A stretch of 30,000 bases of DNA. Origin: Prorocentrum cordatum (Eukaryota; Sar; Dinophyceae; Prorocentrales; Prorocentraceae). The notes below the pieces were generated by a model, which was not told the origin of the DNA, ran no database searches, and saw nothing but the letters and a program-made list of their open reading frames with translations. Numbering within the stretch: position 1 is the stretch's first letter; each line of letters begins with the position of its first letter. Below are positions 1 to 10,840 of the stretch, in pieces. The position numbers and the translations under genes were made by a program. The stretch spans positions 1 through 30,000 of the forward strand of contig CAUYUJ010003659.1 of the NCBI GenBank assembly GCA_963575745.1. The letters run 5' to 3'.

Positions 1-379
<379 letters not shown>

Positions 380-2560
380 GCATACATGTATGAACCAGAT
401 GAATCAATCTCTTATTGATTCGAATACTGAGCGTACTACGCTAATGGAATAGGTCACCTCCTCATGCTGCTAATGGAATACGTCGGTGTTCTCTGCTGGG
501 GTAGCTTGTCTGTCCACAGAAAGTGTGCTTGACTGTTCGCGGGCCCCCGTCAGACGCCCAGGGAGGCCAAACGATAACGGTCATCCCTCCCCCCGCCCCG
601 CCTCCTCGATCGTCCCCCTCGTCCCTACTTTCACCTCCCTCCTCCGCTTCCTCCTCCTCCTACTTCATCCTCGTCTGTGGAGACTTGGCATTAAGGGCTT
701 GTTACATCACCGCTCGCTGTTGGGAGCCATGCTGCTCTTTGGCGTCTCATCTCATCATGTATTTGAACACCCCCCGGCCTGCAAGCCGCAACACCTGACC
801 CAGAGCGGGGGGGGGTACGAACCTCTGCCAGCCGTTCCTGGCCGCTCTTGCGCTGCCAAGCCACGTCGCAGCGCAGAGATCAAGAGGAACCTGGGCAAGA
901 GGAGGACAACGGGCAGGCGAGACAGCGGGGGAGGCCGCGTGCCGCGTGTCCCCGGCACGCCCCCCCTCCACGCACTTCTGGGAGACGGCCTGGCTCGGAC
1001 GACGCGCCGCGCAACGCGGCCAAACGCCGCCAGGCGAGCATGACACGGCCTGGCCCTCGAGGAGGAGGAGGAGGAGGAGGGCTCCATCCTCCTCCTCATC
1101 CTCCTTCTCCACCACCTCCGCCGATATTATCTGTCCCCTTTTTCTGTTCCTCCTCCCTCCCCTCCTGACGCGGACGGCGAGGAACATCTCCACCCCCGCC
1201 CCACCCGAATTACCAAATCCCGCATGCATTCCACCACTCCCTCGCGGAAATGCGCTCCCCAGCGCTGATAGCCTTCTCGAGGACCGTCCCACAGCTGGCA
1301 AGAAGGCGAGCCGCATCGCATCGCATCGTATCACCCTCGGTGCCATTACCCCGCACCCAGGCCCTCCGACGAATGGTATAAAGTTGCGCCCCCCGCGCGC
1401 TGTCCTCGGCCAGCGCCCAGTCCAGGGCAGGCGCGGGCAGCGCCAGGGAGCGGACGGAGCCGAGCGCCACTTCGCCGAGAAACCTGGGAAGGTACCGATC
1501 CCGCCACTCCCCAACTAAGCGTCCCGACCAGGCTCCCCTCAAAACCGATATCGCCTCGCAGAGTGTGGGTGGTGAACTCTCATCTCCTCGTGAAGCTCAG
1601 ACAGGAGCTCAGACGGGAGCCAGCAGGGGCTGAGTGCGGCGGAGCCGCGACGGCATGGCAGCGCCCCTGGCGGAGCCAGGGTCAGCTGCTGACCGACAAA
1701 GCGTCCGCGGCTTTTGCTCTTCCCCGAAGCAAAAGTCAAGCAGCTCAAGACCGATCCCCAGAACCTCCGGGGGGCCCCAACTTGGCCGGCCCTCCGTCGG
1801 ATGTCAGCCATCCCCGCGCCCCGTGCATGGCCCCGAGGCGCCAAGGACGACGAGAAGACCTCGATCCTCGAAGGCCAAGGGAAGGGCAACCGGCTCGTGC
1901 TGGGAGGCCGCCCAAGCGGGGCCCGAGCAAACGGGGTTTGAGGACCGCGCCATGTGTCGCCGATGCATCGGCGATGAATCGGGGACGTCGGCGCCGAGAA
2001 CATCCGCTTCCACATCGGGCCGCATCGCCAATTCATCCGCGATGCGACGCGATCCGCTAACCCCGTCTGCTCCGACCCCGTTGGGGCGCCCTGGAGTGCT
2101 TCCGCTCCGAAGAGAGCCGCCGCGGCACCCGCGAGGCGGGCGCCGCGTCCAGGTGGCCCACCAGGCTCCCTCTGCGACGAAGGGGCGATCGGGGGTCGCT
2201 ATCGTAAGGCTCCGTTGCACGTACACGTGTATTCTTTTGTCCCGGGCTTGCCTGTTCGGTCTGGGGGCCGTGTGGGCGCTGGTGCCCTCCCAGGCCCTTC
2301 CAGAGCCTCCCGACGCTGCCCAGCCCTCTCCCCTGTCCTCTCCTCTCCCTCCTCGCGCCCGGTGCCCCGTGCGCCCGTGCGCCGCGTACCCGATCAGGCC
2401 TCGAGCCGCCGCGGCTTGGAAAGGAGTCGGGCCGCGCCCTCGCGCCCTGCCCCTCCAGCAGGCGGTCGCAGCCGACCGATAGGTCCCTCCCAGGATACCC
2501 CAGAGAGCCAAGCGTTGCCAGCGCGTCCTCCGCACTGGTAGCGGAGCTGTGAAGTCATCA
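380..2560. other. GC-rich stretch without a recognisable gene
   Basis: Several overlapping frames are open on both strands because stop codons are rare in such GC-rich DNA. They contain no motif I recognise and no consistent codon preference over a long distance. A short GGA run lies near 1061-1081. The only segment with a persuasive coding look is listed separately at 1714-1941. Undetected short exons cannot be excluded. Confidence 0.5.
1714..1941 (+). CDS. possible coding fragment, unknown function
   Basis: A 75-codon open segment with G/C at most third positions. It includes the stretches KVKQLKTDPQNL and KDDEKTSILEGQGKGNRLVL, which look more protein-like than the Arg/Pro/Ser-rich readings of the other frames. 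Upstream, a neighbouring frame reads QLLTDKASAAF, so the segment may continue leftward through a frameshift. It ends at a TGA. I do not recognise the family. It lies 0.6 kb before the first Gag-like sequence and could be an older element fragment or an exon of an unrecognised gene. Confidence 0.2.
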   Translation: MLFPEAKVKQLKTDPQNLRGAPTWPALRRMSAIPAPRAWPRGAKDDEKTSILEGQGKGNRLVLGGRPSGARANGV

Positions 2561-2569
2561 CGGCCGCGA

Positions 2570-2870
2570 CTGTGGTGGAATTGAAGAACCTTGGCAGCGA
2601 TGACCGGCTCCAAGCAGACATGCCTGATCATACCCAAGGAAGAGACCGTGTGCCGCGTACGGAAGCCCTCGAGGGCGGCCGCATCAATGGCCTCAAGATC
2701 GAATCCTTCGCTGGCAGCCGCGACCCGACGGTCTACGAGGACGAGGACGGGAGAGTGTACGCTACATATCAGACCTCGGCAGCGCGAAGCTGGCCGCCGC
2801 GGTCGCCTTCATGTCTCCGCAGGGCGAGGCAAGAAGCTTGGAGACAACGCGCCCGCGGAGCACTCCTAAT
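2570..2870 (+). pseudogene. Gag N-terminal fragment of the copia-like element
   Basis: Two adjoining frames together resemble the start of dinoflagellate copia Gag proteins. The frame through 2662-2760 carries INGLKIESFAGSRDP, like the usual 'ESFDGSRDP' opening. The next frame (2766-2843) carries ISDLGSAKLAAAVAF and then GEARSLE, like the 'ALSGEARD' segment that follows in the family. A +1/-1 shift separates them at about 2765. The similarity stops where the C-rich repeat starts at about 2868. Gag is the structural protein of the virus-like particle; this piece alone is non-functional. The match is by memory of the family and short, so a chance resemblance remains possible. Confidence 0.45.
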
Positions 2871-3054
2871 GAGACGGGGGTATCCCCTCAATTACCCCCC
2901 CGCCTTGGACCTCACCTGCCAGAAGCTCCCCCCACAACCCTGATTTCCGCCCCTCGGGAGCTACCCCCCCACACTCCCTTTCGCACTCTGGAAGCTACCC
3001 CCCGTACCCTCCCTGTCCAAAGGAGGAGGGTTTAGGCTTGGAAGCCCCGCTCAC
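2868..3054. repeat. C-rich degenerate repeat left of the minisatellite
   Basis: Successive segments share a run of C followed by an 'agct(c/a)cccc' or 'gaagct(a)cccc' core near 2929, 2960 and 2992. The stretch ends with GCTTGGAAGCCCC near 3038, which resembles the start of the roughly 140-bp units found right of the minisatellite at 4581, 4729 and 4866. The two C-rich blocks therefore bracket the minisatellite. Confidence 0.5.
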
Positions 3055-4590
3055 CTTTTACTAAAGAAAGGAGCGCCGAAGAGCAAAGGAGCGCCGAAAA
3101 CCAACAGGGCGCTGAAAACAAAAGCGCAACCAAAAACCGAAAGGGCGCGAAAACCAGAGGGCACCGAAAACCAATGAAACGCCGAAAACCGAAAAAGCAC
3201 AGAAAACCAGAACGGCGCCGAGAACCAAAGATGCGCCGAACAGAAAAGCGCGCCGACAGCCAAAAGGGAGCCGAAACTAGAAACCAAAAGCGCAGAAAAC
3301 CAAAAGAGTGCCGAAAATCAAAGGGGCACCGAAAACCAAAAGGCGCCGAGCACTCAACGAACACCAAAAACCAAAGCGGCGCCGGGATAAAAGGCTCCGA
3401 AAACCAGCGGGGCGCCGAAAACCGAAGAGACGCCGAAAACCTAAAAAGCGCCGAAAACCATAGCAGCGCCGAACACCAAAGAGGCGCCGAAAACCAAAGA
3501 GCACCGAAACCCAAAAGGACGCCAAAAACGAAAGGGTCGCAGAATTTAAATTGGACATCGAAAAACAAAGGGGCGCCGAAAACAACAAGGACGCCGACAA
3601 CCAAAGGGTCGCCAAACGCCAGAAACGGGCACCGAAAATCAACAGTACCGAAAACCAAAGAAGCGCCGAATACCACCAAAAGGGCACCGAAGACCAAGCC
3701 GAGAAACCGAAAAGGAACAGCGAAAACCAAAGAGGCGGCGAAAACAACGCGGGCGCCGAGAACCAATGGTGCACTGAAAACCAAAAGGGCGCCGAAAAAC
3801 AAAGGAGCGCCGAAAACCAAGATGACGCACAGAACCAAAAGGATGACGAACACCAACAAAGCGCCGAACGCAAAACAATGCGCCGGAAACCAAAGATGCG
3901 CCTGTATTAACAAGGATACAGAACATCAAAAAGAACAGAAAACCAAAAGGGCACCGAAAACCAACGGGGCGCCGAAAACCATAGAGCCGCCGAACACCCA
4001 AGGAGCACCCCCAGAAAAAAGAAACGCCGAAAACCCAAGGGGCGCCGAAAACCAAAGAGGCGCCGAAAACAAAAGGGGCACCGAAAACCAACGATGTGCC
4101 GAATGCCAAGTGGGCGCCGAAAAACCGAAAACGCACCCATAACCAAGGGGGCGTCGAACACCCAGGGGCGCCAAAAACCAAAGGCGCGCAGATAGCCGGA
4201 GGGCGCCCAAAACAAAAAGAAGCGCCGAAAACCAAAGAGCGCGCAAAACCCAAACGGCGCCAAAAACGAAAGGGGCGCCGATAACCCAAACCGCCGAAAA
4301 CCAAGGGGGCCCCGAGAACCCTAGGGGCGCCGGAACCCCCAACGATAAACCCAAAAAGGGCGCGCAGAAAATCGAGACGGGCTTCGAAAACACAAGGAGC
4401 ACCCGAAACAACACAAGCGCCGGAAAGCAAAGGAGCTCTGAAAACCAAAACACCGCCGAAATCCCAGGAAGCGCCGAAAGCCCAAAGTGATCGGAAAATC
4501 AAAGAAGCGCCGAAAACCAAAGAGACGTCGAAACCGAAACTGCGCCAAAAACCAACGGAGCGACGAAAACCAAAGAAGTAGCTTCGAACA
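3055..4590. repeat. 18-bp minisatellite, about 1.5 kb
   Basis: A degenerate tandem array with the unit GCGCCGAAAACCAAAGGG (18 bp), best preserved near 3405-3490 and 4035-4100. Because 18 is a multiple of three and the unit has no stop codon, most frames stay open: the + strand reads a hexapeptide like ENQRGA, and the - strand reads units like FGALLV. Unit lengths vary by one to three bases, so no single frame keeps the repeat throughout. That argues against a selected protein. It lies where the Gag sequence is interrupted. Confidence 0.93.
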
Positions 4591-4975
4591 CCCCCCTAAG
4601 CCAGGGCCCTCCAGCTGGAAAAGCCAACGGTAAGAAGAAGGGGGAGGGCGGCTCCGAAAGCCCTCCCCCCTTTGGGAAGGGGGGCGCGGGTTTGCCCCGA
4701 GCTCCGAAAAGAACAAAAGGTGGGGGTAGCTTCCAAGCCCCCCCCCCCTCCCCACCCACCAATTTAGCCTGGGGCCCCCCAGCTACAGAATCCGAACAAA
4801 AGAACCCCCCCCCCTTGAAAGGAAGGCCCGGGATGGCCACGGGCTCCGAAAAGGCGGGGGGAGGGGCTTCCACGCCCCCCCCCCCCACGCTTTAGCTAGG
4901 GCACCCCACAGCTGAGAACACAAGCAAAAAAGAGGAGGGGGGGGAGGCTCGAAGCTGGGGCGCCCCTCGAATGAG
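4575..4975. repeat. three degenerate ~140-bp C/G-rich repeats right of the minisatellite
   Basis: Landmarks recur in the same order: GCTTC(C/G)A(A/C)(G/C)-C-run at 4581, 4729 and 4866, then a C run, then AGCT with flanking GGGC at 4613, 4781 and 4909, then an A-rich segment and a GGGG(A)GG block. CTCCGAAAAG occurs at 4702 and 4844, 142 bp apart. Spacings of about 130-170 bp show a drifting tandem unit. The CCGAAAA word is shared with the adjoining 18-bp array, which suggests common origin. Confidence 0.6.
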
Positions 4976-4984
4976 TAGTACGCC

Positions 4985-5668
4985 ATGAACGAGCTTTCCG
5001 ATGGCCTAGCTCGCCATGTTCCCTTCGCAGAAGTGACCGACGAGGACGGCAGCGGCTTGAAGAAGCTCTACACGGTCGCGTCGTCCTCGATGGACGATAT
5101 GATAAGCAGGAGCACAATAACTTCCAAGCACGATCGCTGCCGGAGAGCGGCGCGGCAAAGAATGGCGGGGTTTCTCACAGAGCTGCTCGAGCGCAGGATC
5201 AAACGCGAACAGACCGACCAGGAGCTGTCACAAAAGGGCACGCGCGAAGAGGATGCTAAAGAGCTGCGGCCTAAAAATAGATGAACAACGGAATGCGCCG
5301 GCGACTGCTGGCAAGATATGAAATCCAGAGAAGATCGAGGAAGGGTAAGTGCGGCACGTTCCACAACGACGTAGATCACTATGATCAGCCAGACGAATCA
5401 ACCATCGGCGATGACTATGGTGACTGGGGCGACCTGGACGGCATCTTCTTCCAGGAGTGCAGACCCCGAGGCGGAGCAGGAGGAGTTCGAGGCGTTAGCG
5501 CAGAGGGCCCAGAAGGCATTCGAGGGGGAGAAACCGCCGTCAGGCAAGGCGTCAGGTAAGAGTTCGGTCAAGAAGAAGACGGGCAAGTGGAAGGAAGGCG
5601 GCGAGTACGGCCGCGGGAATGGCGACCCTGAACGTGCCAAGGCCAAGTCTGGAGGGGGCCCGATGTGA
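4985..5668 (+). pseudogene. Gag central region of the copia-like element
   Basis: Three short frames follow one another. 4985-5281 is a charged, helix-rich segment with MAGFLTELLERRI. 5281-5445 has RRLLARYEIQRRSRKG and then an acidic GDDYGDWGDLDG stretch. 5450-5668 has DPEAEQEEFEALAQRAQKAF followed by a Lys/Gly-rich tail. This order (helical domain, acidic patch, basic low-complexity linker) matches Gag of dinoflagellate copia elements. In-frame stops at 5279-5281 and after 5665 and at least one frameshift show decay. No classical CCHC knuckle is visible in the linker. Assignment rests mainly on position before the protease and on the Gag-like piece at 2.6-2.85 kb. Confidence 0.5.
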
Positions 5669-5773
5669 AACGTGACGCAGAGCAGCAAGGCACCGGGCAG
5701 CTATCTCGCGGACGCGAAGATCGGAGATGCCCCGCCCCCCAGCGCGAAGTAGTTCGGGAACTTCGGCGTCGAC

Positions 5774-6157
5774 ATGACCGACGACGTGGAGAGAAGGGAC
5801 GCAGCCATGATAGAGACCAAGGCTCCTCTGGTGGCTGCGCGATTCGGCTGGGCGGCGACCGAGTTCCAGCATAACCTGGCCCCCCACGAGGGGAAGAAAG
5901 CCACCGACCACGCGCTGGTGAATCCGACCCTTCCTGTGCCGGCAGGACAGCCAACGCCTGAACATCGAGACACAGACTGCGAGCACCGCAAGACGACGAC
6001 CTTCGACAACCTGCGCGGCGAATGGCCGAAATGCACGTCCTGTACCAAGGGGCTCTGGTACTACGAAATGAAAATGTGCAAGACCGAGTGCCACTACATA
6101 GGCCGAACCAGGCCATCCACGGCTCCAGCAACGACATCGACGCGAAGTACCTGACTA
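5774..6157 (+). pseudogene. Gag-Pol zinc-binding segment (C-x-H ... C-x2-C)
   Basis: The 126-residue frame contains CEHRKTTTFDNL and then KCTSC, at 5978-6043. Dinoflagellate copia polyproteins carry a similar module ('C-x-H, about 15 residues, C-x2-C, W') between Gag and the protease; it probably binds zinc or nucleic acid. The frame ends at a TGA about 40 bp before the protease motif, which lies in another frame. Further Cys residues (MKMCKTECHY) follow the motif. Confidence 0.5.
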
Positions 6158-6197
6158 TGCATTACGCGGTCTACCATCTTCCAACGGGGATGCCTAC

Positions 6198-6550
6198 ATG
6201 ATAGCGGACACTGGATGTCGTAGGAAGCGTTGCTGGACCAGCGTGGCATGCCGCGGTGGCAAGGGCTGTGGGCGAAAACGTCAGGTTCAAAGATGGCGAT
6301 AAGGTCTATGCTAAGATTGCATGCGTCTACCCGGTACGAGTATACGGCAAGATGGGCGAGCTCGACGCGGCGCGCATCGACCGCGACTGTCCTGGCTTGC
6401 TCAGCCGATCAGCCCTGAAGGACCTATCACCTACCGCCTAGAAAACTGCGATTTCTATATTGGCGGTTGTCGGCGCAAGCTCGTTAAAATCAGCCGCGTC
6501 CGCAAGGTCGCCCCATCTTGCGCAGCAAGCGCGACTGCGCGCGGCTGACG
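6198..6550 (+). pseudogene. retropepsin-like aspartic protease domain of the copia-like element
   Basis: The frame starting at 6198 reads MIADTGCRRKRCW, with the catalytic aspartate at 6207-6209 in the D-T-G motif. The second half of the fold is in the frame 6256-6441: VRFKDGDKVYAKI, PVRVYGKMGEL, then DCPGLLSRSALKDL, which corresponds to the family's 'tPLLLSrsamkaLg' segment. A third frame (6430-6548) supplies LENCDFYIGGCRRKLVKI, the expected last strands. Two frameshifts therefore break the domain. The enzyme would normally cleave the Gag-Pol polyprotein inside the particle. Confidence 0.72.
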
Positions 6551-7300
6551 AAATGAACTCTTGAAGCCAATCTCCCGTGAGGGATCTTTAGGCGTACGCC
6601 TTGCACTGCCCTCGTCCGCGAGATGTTTCTCTGTTCCCAACCATCCTGTGGCGATGGGTCCTCGTTTTGAATAGACAGCGCCCCGCCCTCCTTCCTTCCC
6701 CCGCCCCCCTCCCCCCGTCGCAATCGTCATCGCCATCGTCATTACCATCATGAGCATCATCACCATCGTCCTCGTCGTCGTCATTATCGTAATTGTCATC
6801 ACCATCACCATCACCGTCATCATCATCGTCAACATCACCACCGTCAGCAGCATCACCAACCTCATCAGCATCGCTGGCATAACCATCATCGTCAACGTCA
6901 TCAGCATCAGCTCGGCACAACCATCATCAGCATCAGCATCATCATCGTCGCCACCAGATTCGTCACCAGTAGCAGGGCCCGCGCGCTTACCCCCCGCTCT
7001 CCATCGGCACACCGCTCACAAGCTTTGTGGCCCAACAGGGAGCTCCACCGAAGACGATATTAACAACTGCGGATCTCACAACTGCATATGGTTGGGCCCT
7101 TCGCCAGGCTTTTGTTTTGAGATAGCGTCCTTGTGCGTTCTTCAAGTCGGCTGGTCAGAACTATGTTTATGTTTCCTGTTGAAAAATCGACGAGCGTCGG
7201 TTAGTCCTTTATAGCGCGCGCGCCTCCTTCCAGTGCGAGCAGGACTCAACTTCCATCGCGTTCCTCTCTTTTTTTGGCCACGGGGACCACCATAGAAATA
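6551..7300. other. low-complexity block inside the retroelement
   Basis: About 750 bp separates the end of the protease from the next polyprotein-like sequence. I see no retroelement motif in it. It contains the triplet microsatellite at 6719-6957 and otherwise unremarkable sequence. It probably represents an insertion plus expansion after the element landed. The exact borders are not visible because I found no target duplication. Confidence 0.5.
6719..6957. repeat. imperfect (ATC)n triplet microsatellite
   Basis: Runs of CATCATCAC/CGTC-type triplets with C/T and A/G variants. The same kind of array, longer, recurs at 26925-27485. Open frames across it (poly Ile/Val/Thr on one strand, Met/Asp-rich on the other) are by-products. 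Confidence 0.93.
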
Positions 7301-7389
7301 AAAGAAAATCGGGGGGGTACCGGGCGGATATCTTGACGTCGACCGACGAGATCCGCGTGGGCTCCGAGACGTGACCGATTCAGGACAAC

Positions 7390-8660
7390 CCCATCGGGGC
7401 AGCCCATGCTTAAGATCGACGAGCACTGCGACTTGAACTGCGTGCCAGGCGAGTTCAAGGTCAAGGATTTCAACTTCGACGACGACGGCGACGACGACCA
7501 GGCGGAGATCGAGGAGGACCAGACCCTCGACCTCAAGGATGAGGCGCCTACGAGATGATAAAATACGACCTGCGCCAGATCAGCCATGACTTGAAGAAGA
7601 AGCTGGCCAGGTGCGCGCCTACGACCATGAGAAGCCAAGGAGAAGAAGGTCCGACGCGCGAGGGCTCCGAGGCGCCCCGGGCTCCTGGAGATCTGCACCC
7701 AGACGCGCACTGCGACGCAAGTGACCCGTGACAGAGGCCGGCGCGGATCGGATCCTGTGAGTTCGGAGACGGGCTACGACCTCAGGACGAAAGCGGGCAG
7801 GGCCAAGGCATGGAAATACATCGAGAGGGCGGGCCCCGACGTCGTCACGTTCCCCCCCTCCCCTGCAAGCCTCGGTCTGGCATGCAGCATATGAACCGCA
7901 ATGCGGGGGAGCAACGCCTGCGGCTGCAGGAGATGCACATTGCTGATCGTGGCATCACTCGCTTCGTGGCCAAAAGCCAAGATCGACAAAGACGAAACGG
8001 GAAGCACTTATCTACTGAGCAGCCTTGATCGACATCGAATAGGAAGCCTAAAATATTCACGACGCAGTCCGAGACTGCAATGAGGGTTTCGTTCACATGT
8101 GCACGCATAACCTACGGTGCCACAAACTGGCCACCAAAAACAAGGACACGCGGGTGGCATTAACTTCGAGGTCCGCCCTCGAGAGCATCTGCAAGGCGTG
8201 CGACGGAAGCCATCACAAATGTACCGATGGCAGTATCAGGGTGCCGGAACATCCCAAACGCATGCAGCTTAGTGAATAAGTACTGCGGCTGCACCAAAGA
8301 GTTTGCCACGAACCTGGTCGTGAGCTTCAGTATGACCGACCGTGCCAAACTATTGTTGCCTACCTCAACGGACAGATCCGAGATCCGCGCTGGATCACAG
8401 CATCTACACGACGGCTCACAACACCAAAAGGAAGCTGATGGACAGACACGAGTACGCCCTGATGCGCAGAGTGCCCGACGTCGCCAAGCGCCAGAAACAA
8501 GATAAGGAGGTCGAGAAGAGAATGGCGGACGAACCAGACGACAGACGCCAAGCAAGACGCAACATCAAGAAGACAGAAGAAGAGGAGACACCAGCAACAG
8601 CTCAAAGCTCAGCGAGATCAAGCAGCCGTCAGAACAAAGGTGACGTTTTGCGATAGAGTT
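7390..8660 (+). pseudogene. protease-integrase spacer with Cys/His segment, copia-like element
   Basis: 7408-7557 reads MLKIDEHCDLNCVPGEF followed by an Asp/Glu-rich tail, in the position where the family has 'GHplL.IDEhC'. At 8090-8340 two frames give a Cys/His-rich segment: HMCTHNLRCHKLATKNK, then ACDGSHHKCTDGS, then KYCGCTKEFATNLV. This resembles the conserved segment of dinoflagellate copia elements ('..nhp.....l.k.CdrsHtH..leG....A..YP..fc.ai'), which lies between protease and integrase. 8342-8656 is a basic linker. Several stops and frame changes break it. The middle part (7560-8090) shows nothing I can assign. Confidence 0.5.
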
Positions 8661-8789
8661 GAAGATCTTTCACCACCTGTACTGGCACCTCCTGTGCGCC
8701 GCCCACCCCCACCTCGACAGGTTCTCGACGATCATGAGACGCCGCAACCTCCCGCGCGGACCGTGCCACGACGACGTCCTTAACTACCA

Positions 8790-9450
8790 GTGGAGGAACC
8801 CGAATTGCCACCTCTGCCATTGGGGCCGCCTCTGATGAAGACAGCAGCAACGCAATCGGAGGAACAGGAGACCCCGCCACATCTAACAGGACCAATCAAA
8901 CGACGCATCTCGACCAAGAAGACTGTTCTGCAAGCCCGCGAATGCGAGAAACCGACGGCGAGAGAGATGCCACCAGCACTGACACCGGCTACGAGTGCGA
9001 CAACCCACGAAGAAGAAGGCATTCCCTACACAAGGGTCCCCCTGGGCCACGGTAAGGAGCGCACGGAGACGGCGGACAACGACGAGACCCCCTGGCAGGA
9101 GGTCGGTCCCATGCTCGAAAGGAGTTATGAGCAGGAGGAGACGCCCCTCGAGGAATTCGAGCAGCTAGCAGGACCTCACGACAACGAAGGCCTCGGATGA
9201 CCTGCCCTACGCGGACGAGATCATGCCGGAGACACCCTACTGGGAGGGTGAGACGCCTATCGACATGGACCTTGAGGACCAGGAGACCCTCGGGTACGAG
9301 GAGTCCTTCCCTGACGTACCTACGCTGGACGCCGCGGTCGCGCAGCAGGCGACTTCGGAGATGGACGAGACTGCGACGCCCATCGAGAAGGACATGCAGA
9401 TACCGCAGGACTTCAAGAACGACGTCAAGTGTGCCCACGTCAATCCCGCA
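8790..9450 (+). pseudogene. acidic linker before integrase
   Basis: Two consecutive Glu/Pro/Thr-rich frames, 8790-9200 and 9223-9450, contain recurring (Q/E)EETP words, for example EEQETPPHL, QEETPLEEF and EDQETLGYEE. Low-complexity acidic linkers of this kind commonly precede the integrase in these elements. A TGA at 9198-9200 separates the two frames. The second frame runs into CAHVNPAPCGRNVFYYAV at 9430-9483, the start of the integrase zinc-binding domain. Confidence 0.45.
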
Positions 9451-10500
9451 CCGTGCGGGAGAAACGTCTTTTACTATGCTGTCTGCGGGCGTTCAAGGCT
9501 TCGCCCGATCATATCGCTTGGGTCAACCGCTGGAACTGCACCCTGTGCGAGCTAACAGCGGCTCTCAAGGCAGTGCGACCAGCATCTATACCGAAACCGC
9601 CACTGAGGTTCAACGCGACGGTCGGTTTCGACCTGCGAGTGGAATGCGACATCGACGGCGCTTCCTACATCGGCCTCGACGGCATCGACTACGATGCCAA
9701 CTTCTCGCAGTACGAGTTGGTGGAGAGTAGAATCCCCAGACTGCAGCAGAGGCATTCTTCTCCTCGTGGATCAACTGGGCAGGCGTGCCCAACACATGAG
9801 ACACGACCTGGGAGGCGAATTGTAAGGCGAGATGAAGACTATGGCGGAGTGAATCCAGATCCAGATGAACGTCGGCCGGACAGAAGCTCCTTGGCAACGG
9901 GCCAAGATCGAACGACATGGAGCAGTCCTGGGGGACATCGTGCGCATGGCCGTCGAAGAGCAGAGCCTCAAGGGCAGAGATGAGGATGGTAGTTTGCTAC
10001 GCGGCCATGATCGAGAATTACGAGATGAGGAAGGGCCGACCGAAGCGGCTACTCACTACGAGAGCGAGTTTTTGGCATACCAGATCGTCTGGGTGGCTTG
10101 GCGCTCGACTCCTTCTGATGCTGAAAGGCGAGAAACTCCTGCTCACGACGAGCAGGCCCTGGTCGGCGCAGCCTACAGACGATCCCTTCAGATTTGTTCT
10201 GCAGCGCAGGCGGCGCTGGTCAGGTTGGACCATGCGGATCGGTATCGGCGAGCACTCGTGGCTGGAGCACGCACGCCCTGCCTCGACTTGCCGATCGGCA
10301 AGCAAATATTCGATCGGAGAACGGGCAAGACGAAACGTAATCTGAAGGGCAGAGGCTATAAGGACTTTGATCGCTGGCACGTACCTGAAGTCATCATCGG
10401 CAGCCGATCCTGCGCGACGCCGGGGATTTGGGATATCTCACAATGGTACGCTGCTCTACGTGGCCCCTGAGCACGTGCGATTGGCGACGCGCATGGAGCA
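9430..10500 (+). pseudogene. integrase domain of the copia-like element
   Basis: The HHCC zinc finger is recognisable: AHVNPAP (family 'AHvNLGHP', second histidine lost) and, in another frame, PDHIAWVNRWNCTLC with the two cysteines at 9537-9539 and 9546-9548. The catalytic core starts at FNATVGFDL, first aspartate at 9630-9632. The second aspartate is in HDLGGEL at 9805-9807, and the glutamate is in EAPWQRAKIERHG at 9910-9912, 34 residues later, close to the D-x35-E spacing. The C-terminal part ends with ISHNGTLLYVAPEHVRLAT near 10433-10490, the usual SH3-like end. A frameshift lies between the first and second aspartates, and stops occur after HDLGGEL and in the 9830s. The enzyme would insert the cDNA copy. 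Confidence 0.8.
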
Positions 10501-10840
10501 GATGGCTCCTGGCCTGGCGAGTTAGCTCATGAAGGACACTGCGGACGAGCTACGTGCGACTGGCGGCATCGAGGTACCTGGACACTACTGTGGAGGTGCA
10601 GGCCGAGGTGGCCATACCACCTGCCTCGAGATCCTTCGAGGGTCACGTACAGCCCAGAGTGGAGGAAGAGCCAAAGGCTGGACCGCCACCACGTGCTACA
10701 CCAGAGACGACAACTCTTGGAACGGTTGCTGAAGCAACGCTGGATGCAGTGGACCTACCAGTACCAGATGACGCCCCGAACAAAGTCCAGATCCTGCAGC
10801 TCAGGCCGACCTTCAAGTCGAAGAGGGGACGCGAGCTAGA
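10500..10840 (+). pseudogene. integrase-RT linker
   Basis: The frame from 10554 reads a low-complexity Pro/Glu/Thr linker (VEVQAEVAIPPAS, EEEPKAGPPPRATPETT) without known motifs. It then runs into the RT-proximal sequence at about 10810. This is the normal layout of the polyprotein. It is a variable region and identifiable only from its neighbours. Confidence 0.5.

Noticed and set aside
3174-4142. 322-codon Lys/Asn/Thr-rich + strand frame
   Set aside because: Also the minisatellite, with repeated internal phase changes between ENQRGA-like and PKTKGA-like readings.
3032-4520. Long FGALLV-type hydrophobic frames on the - strand, resembling membrane proteins
   Set aside because: They read the 18-bp minisatellite; three overlapping frames are equally open and none keeps the repeat phase throughout.
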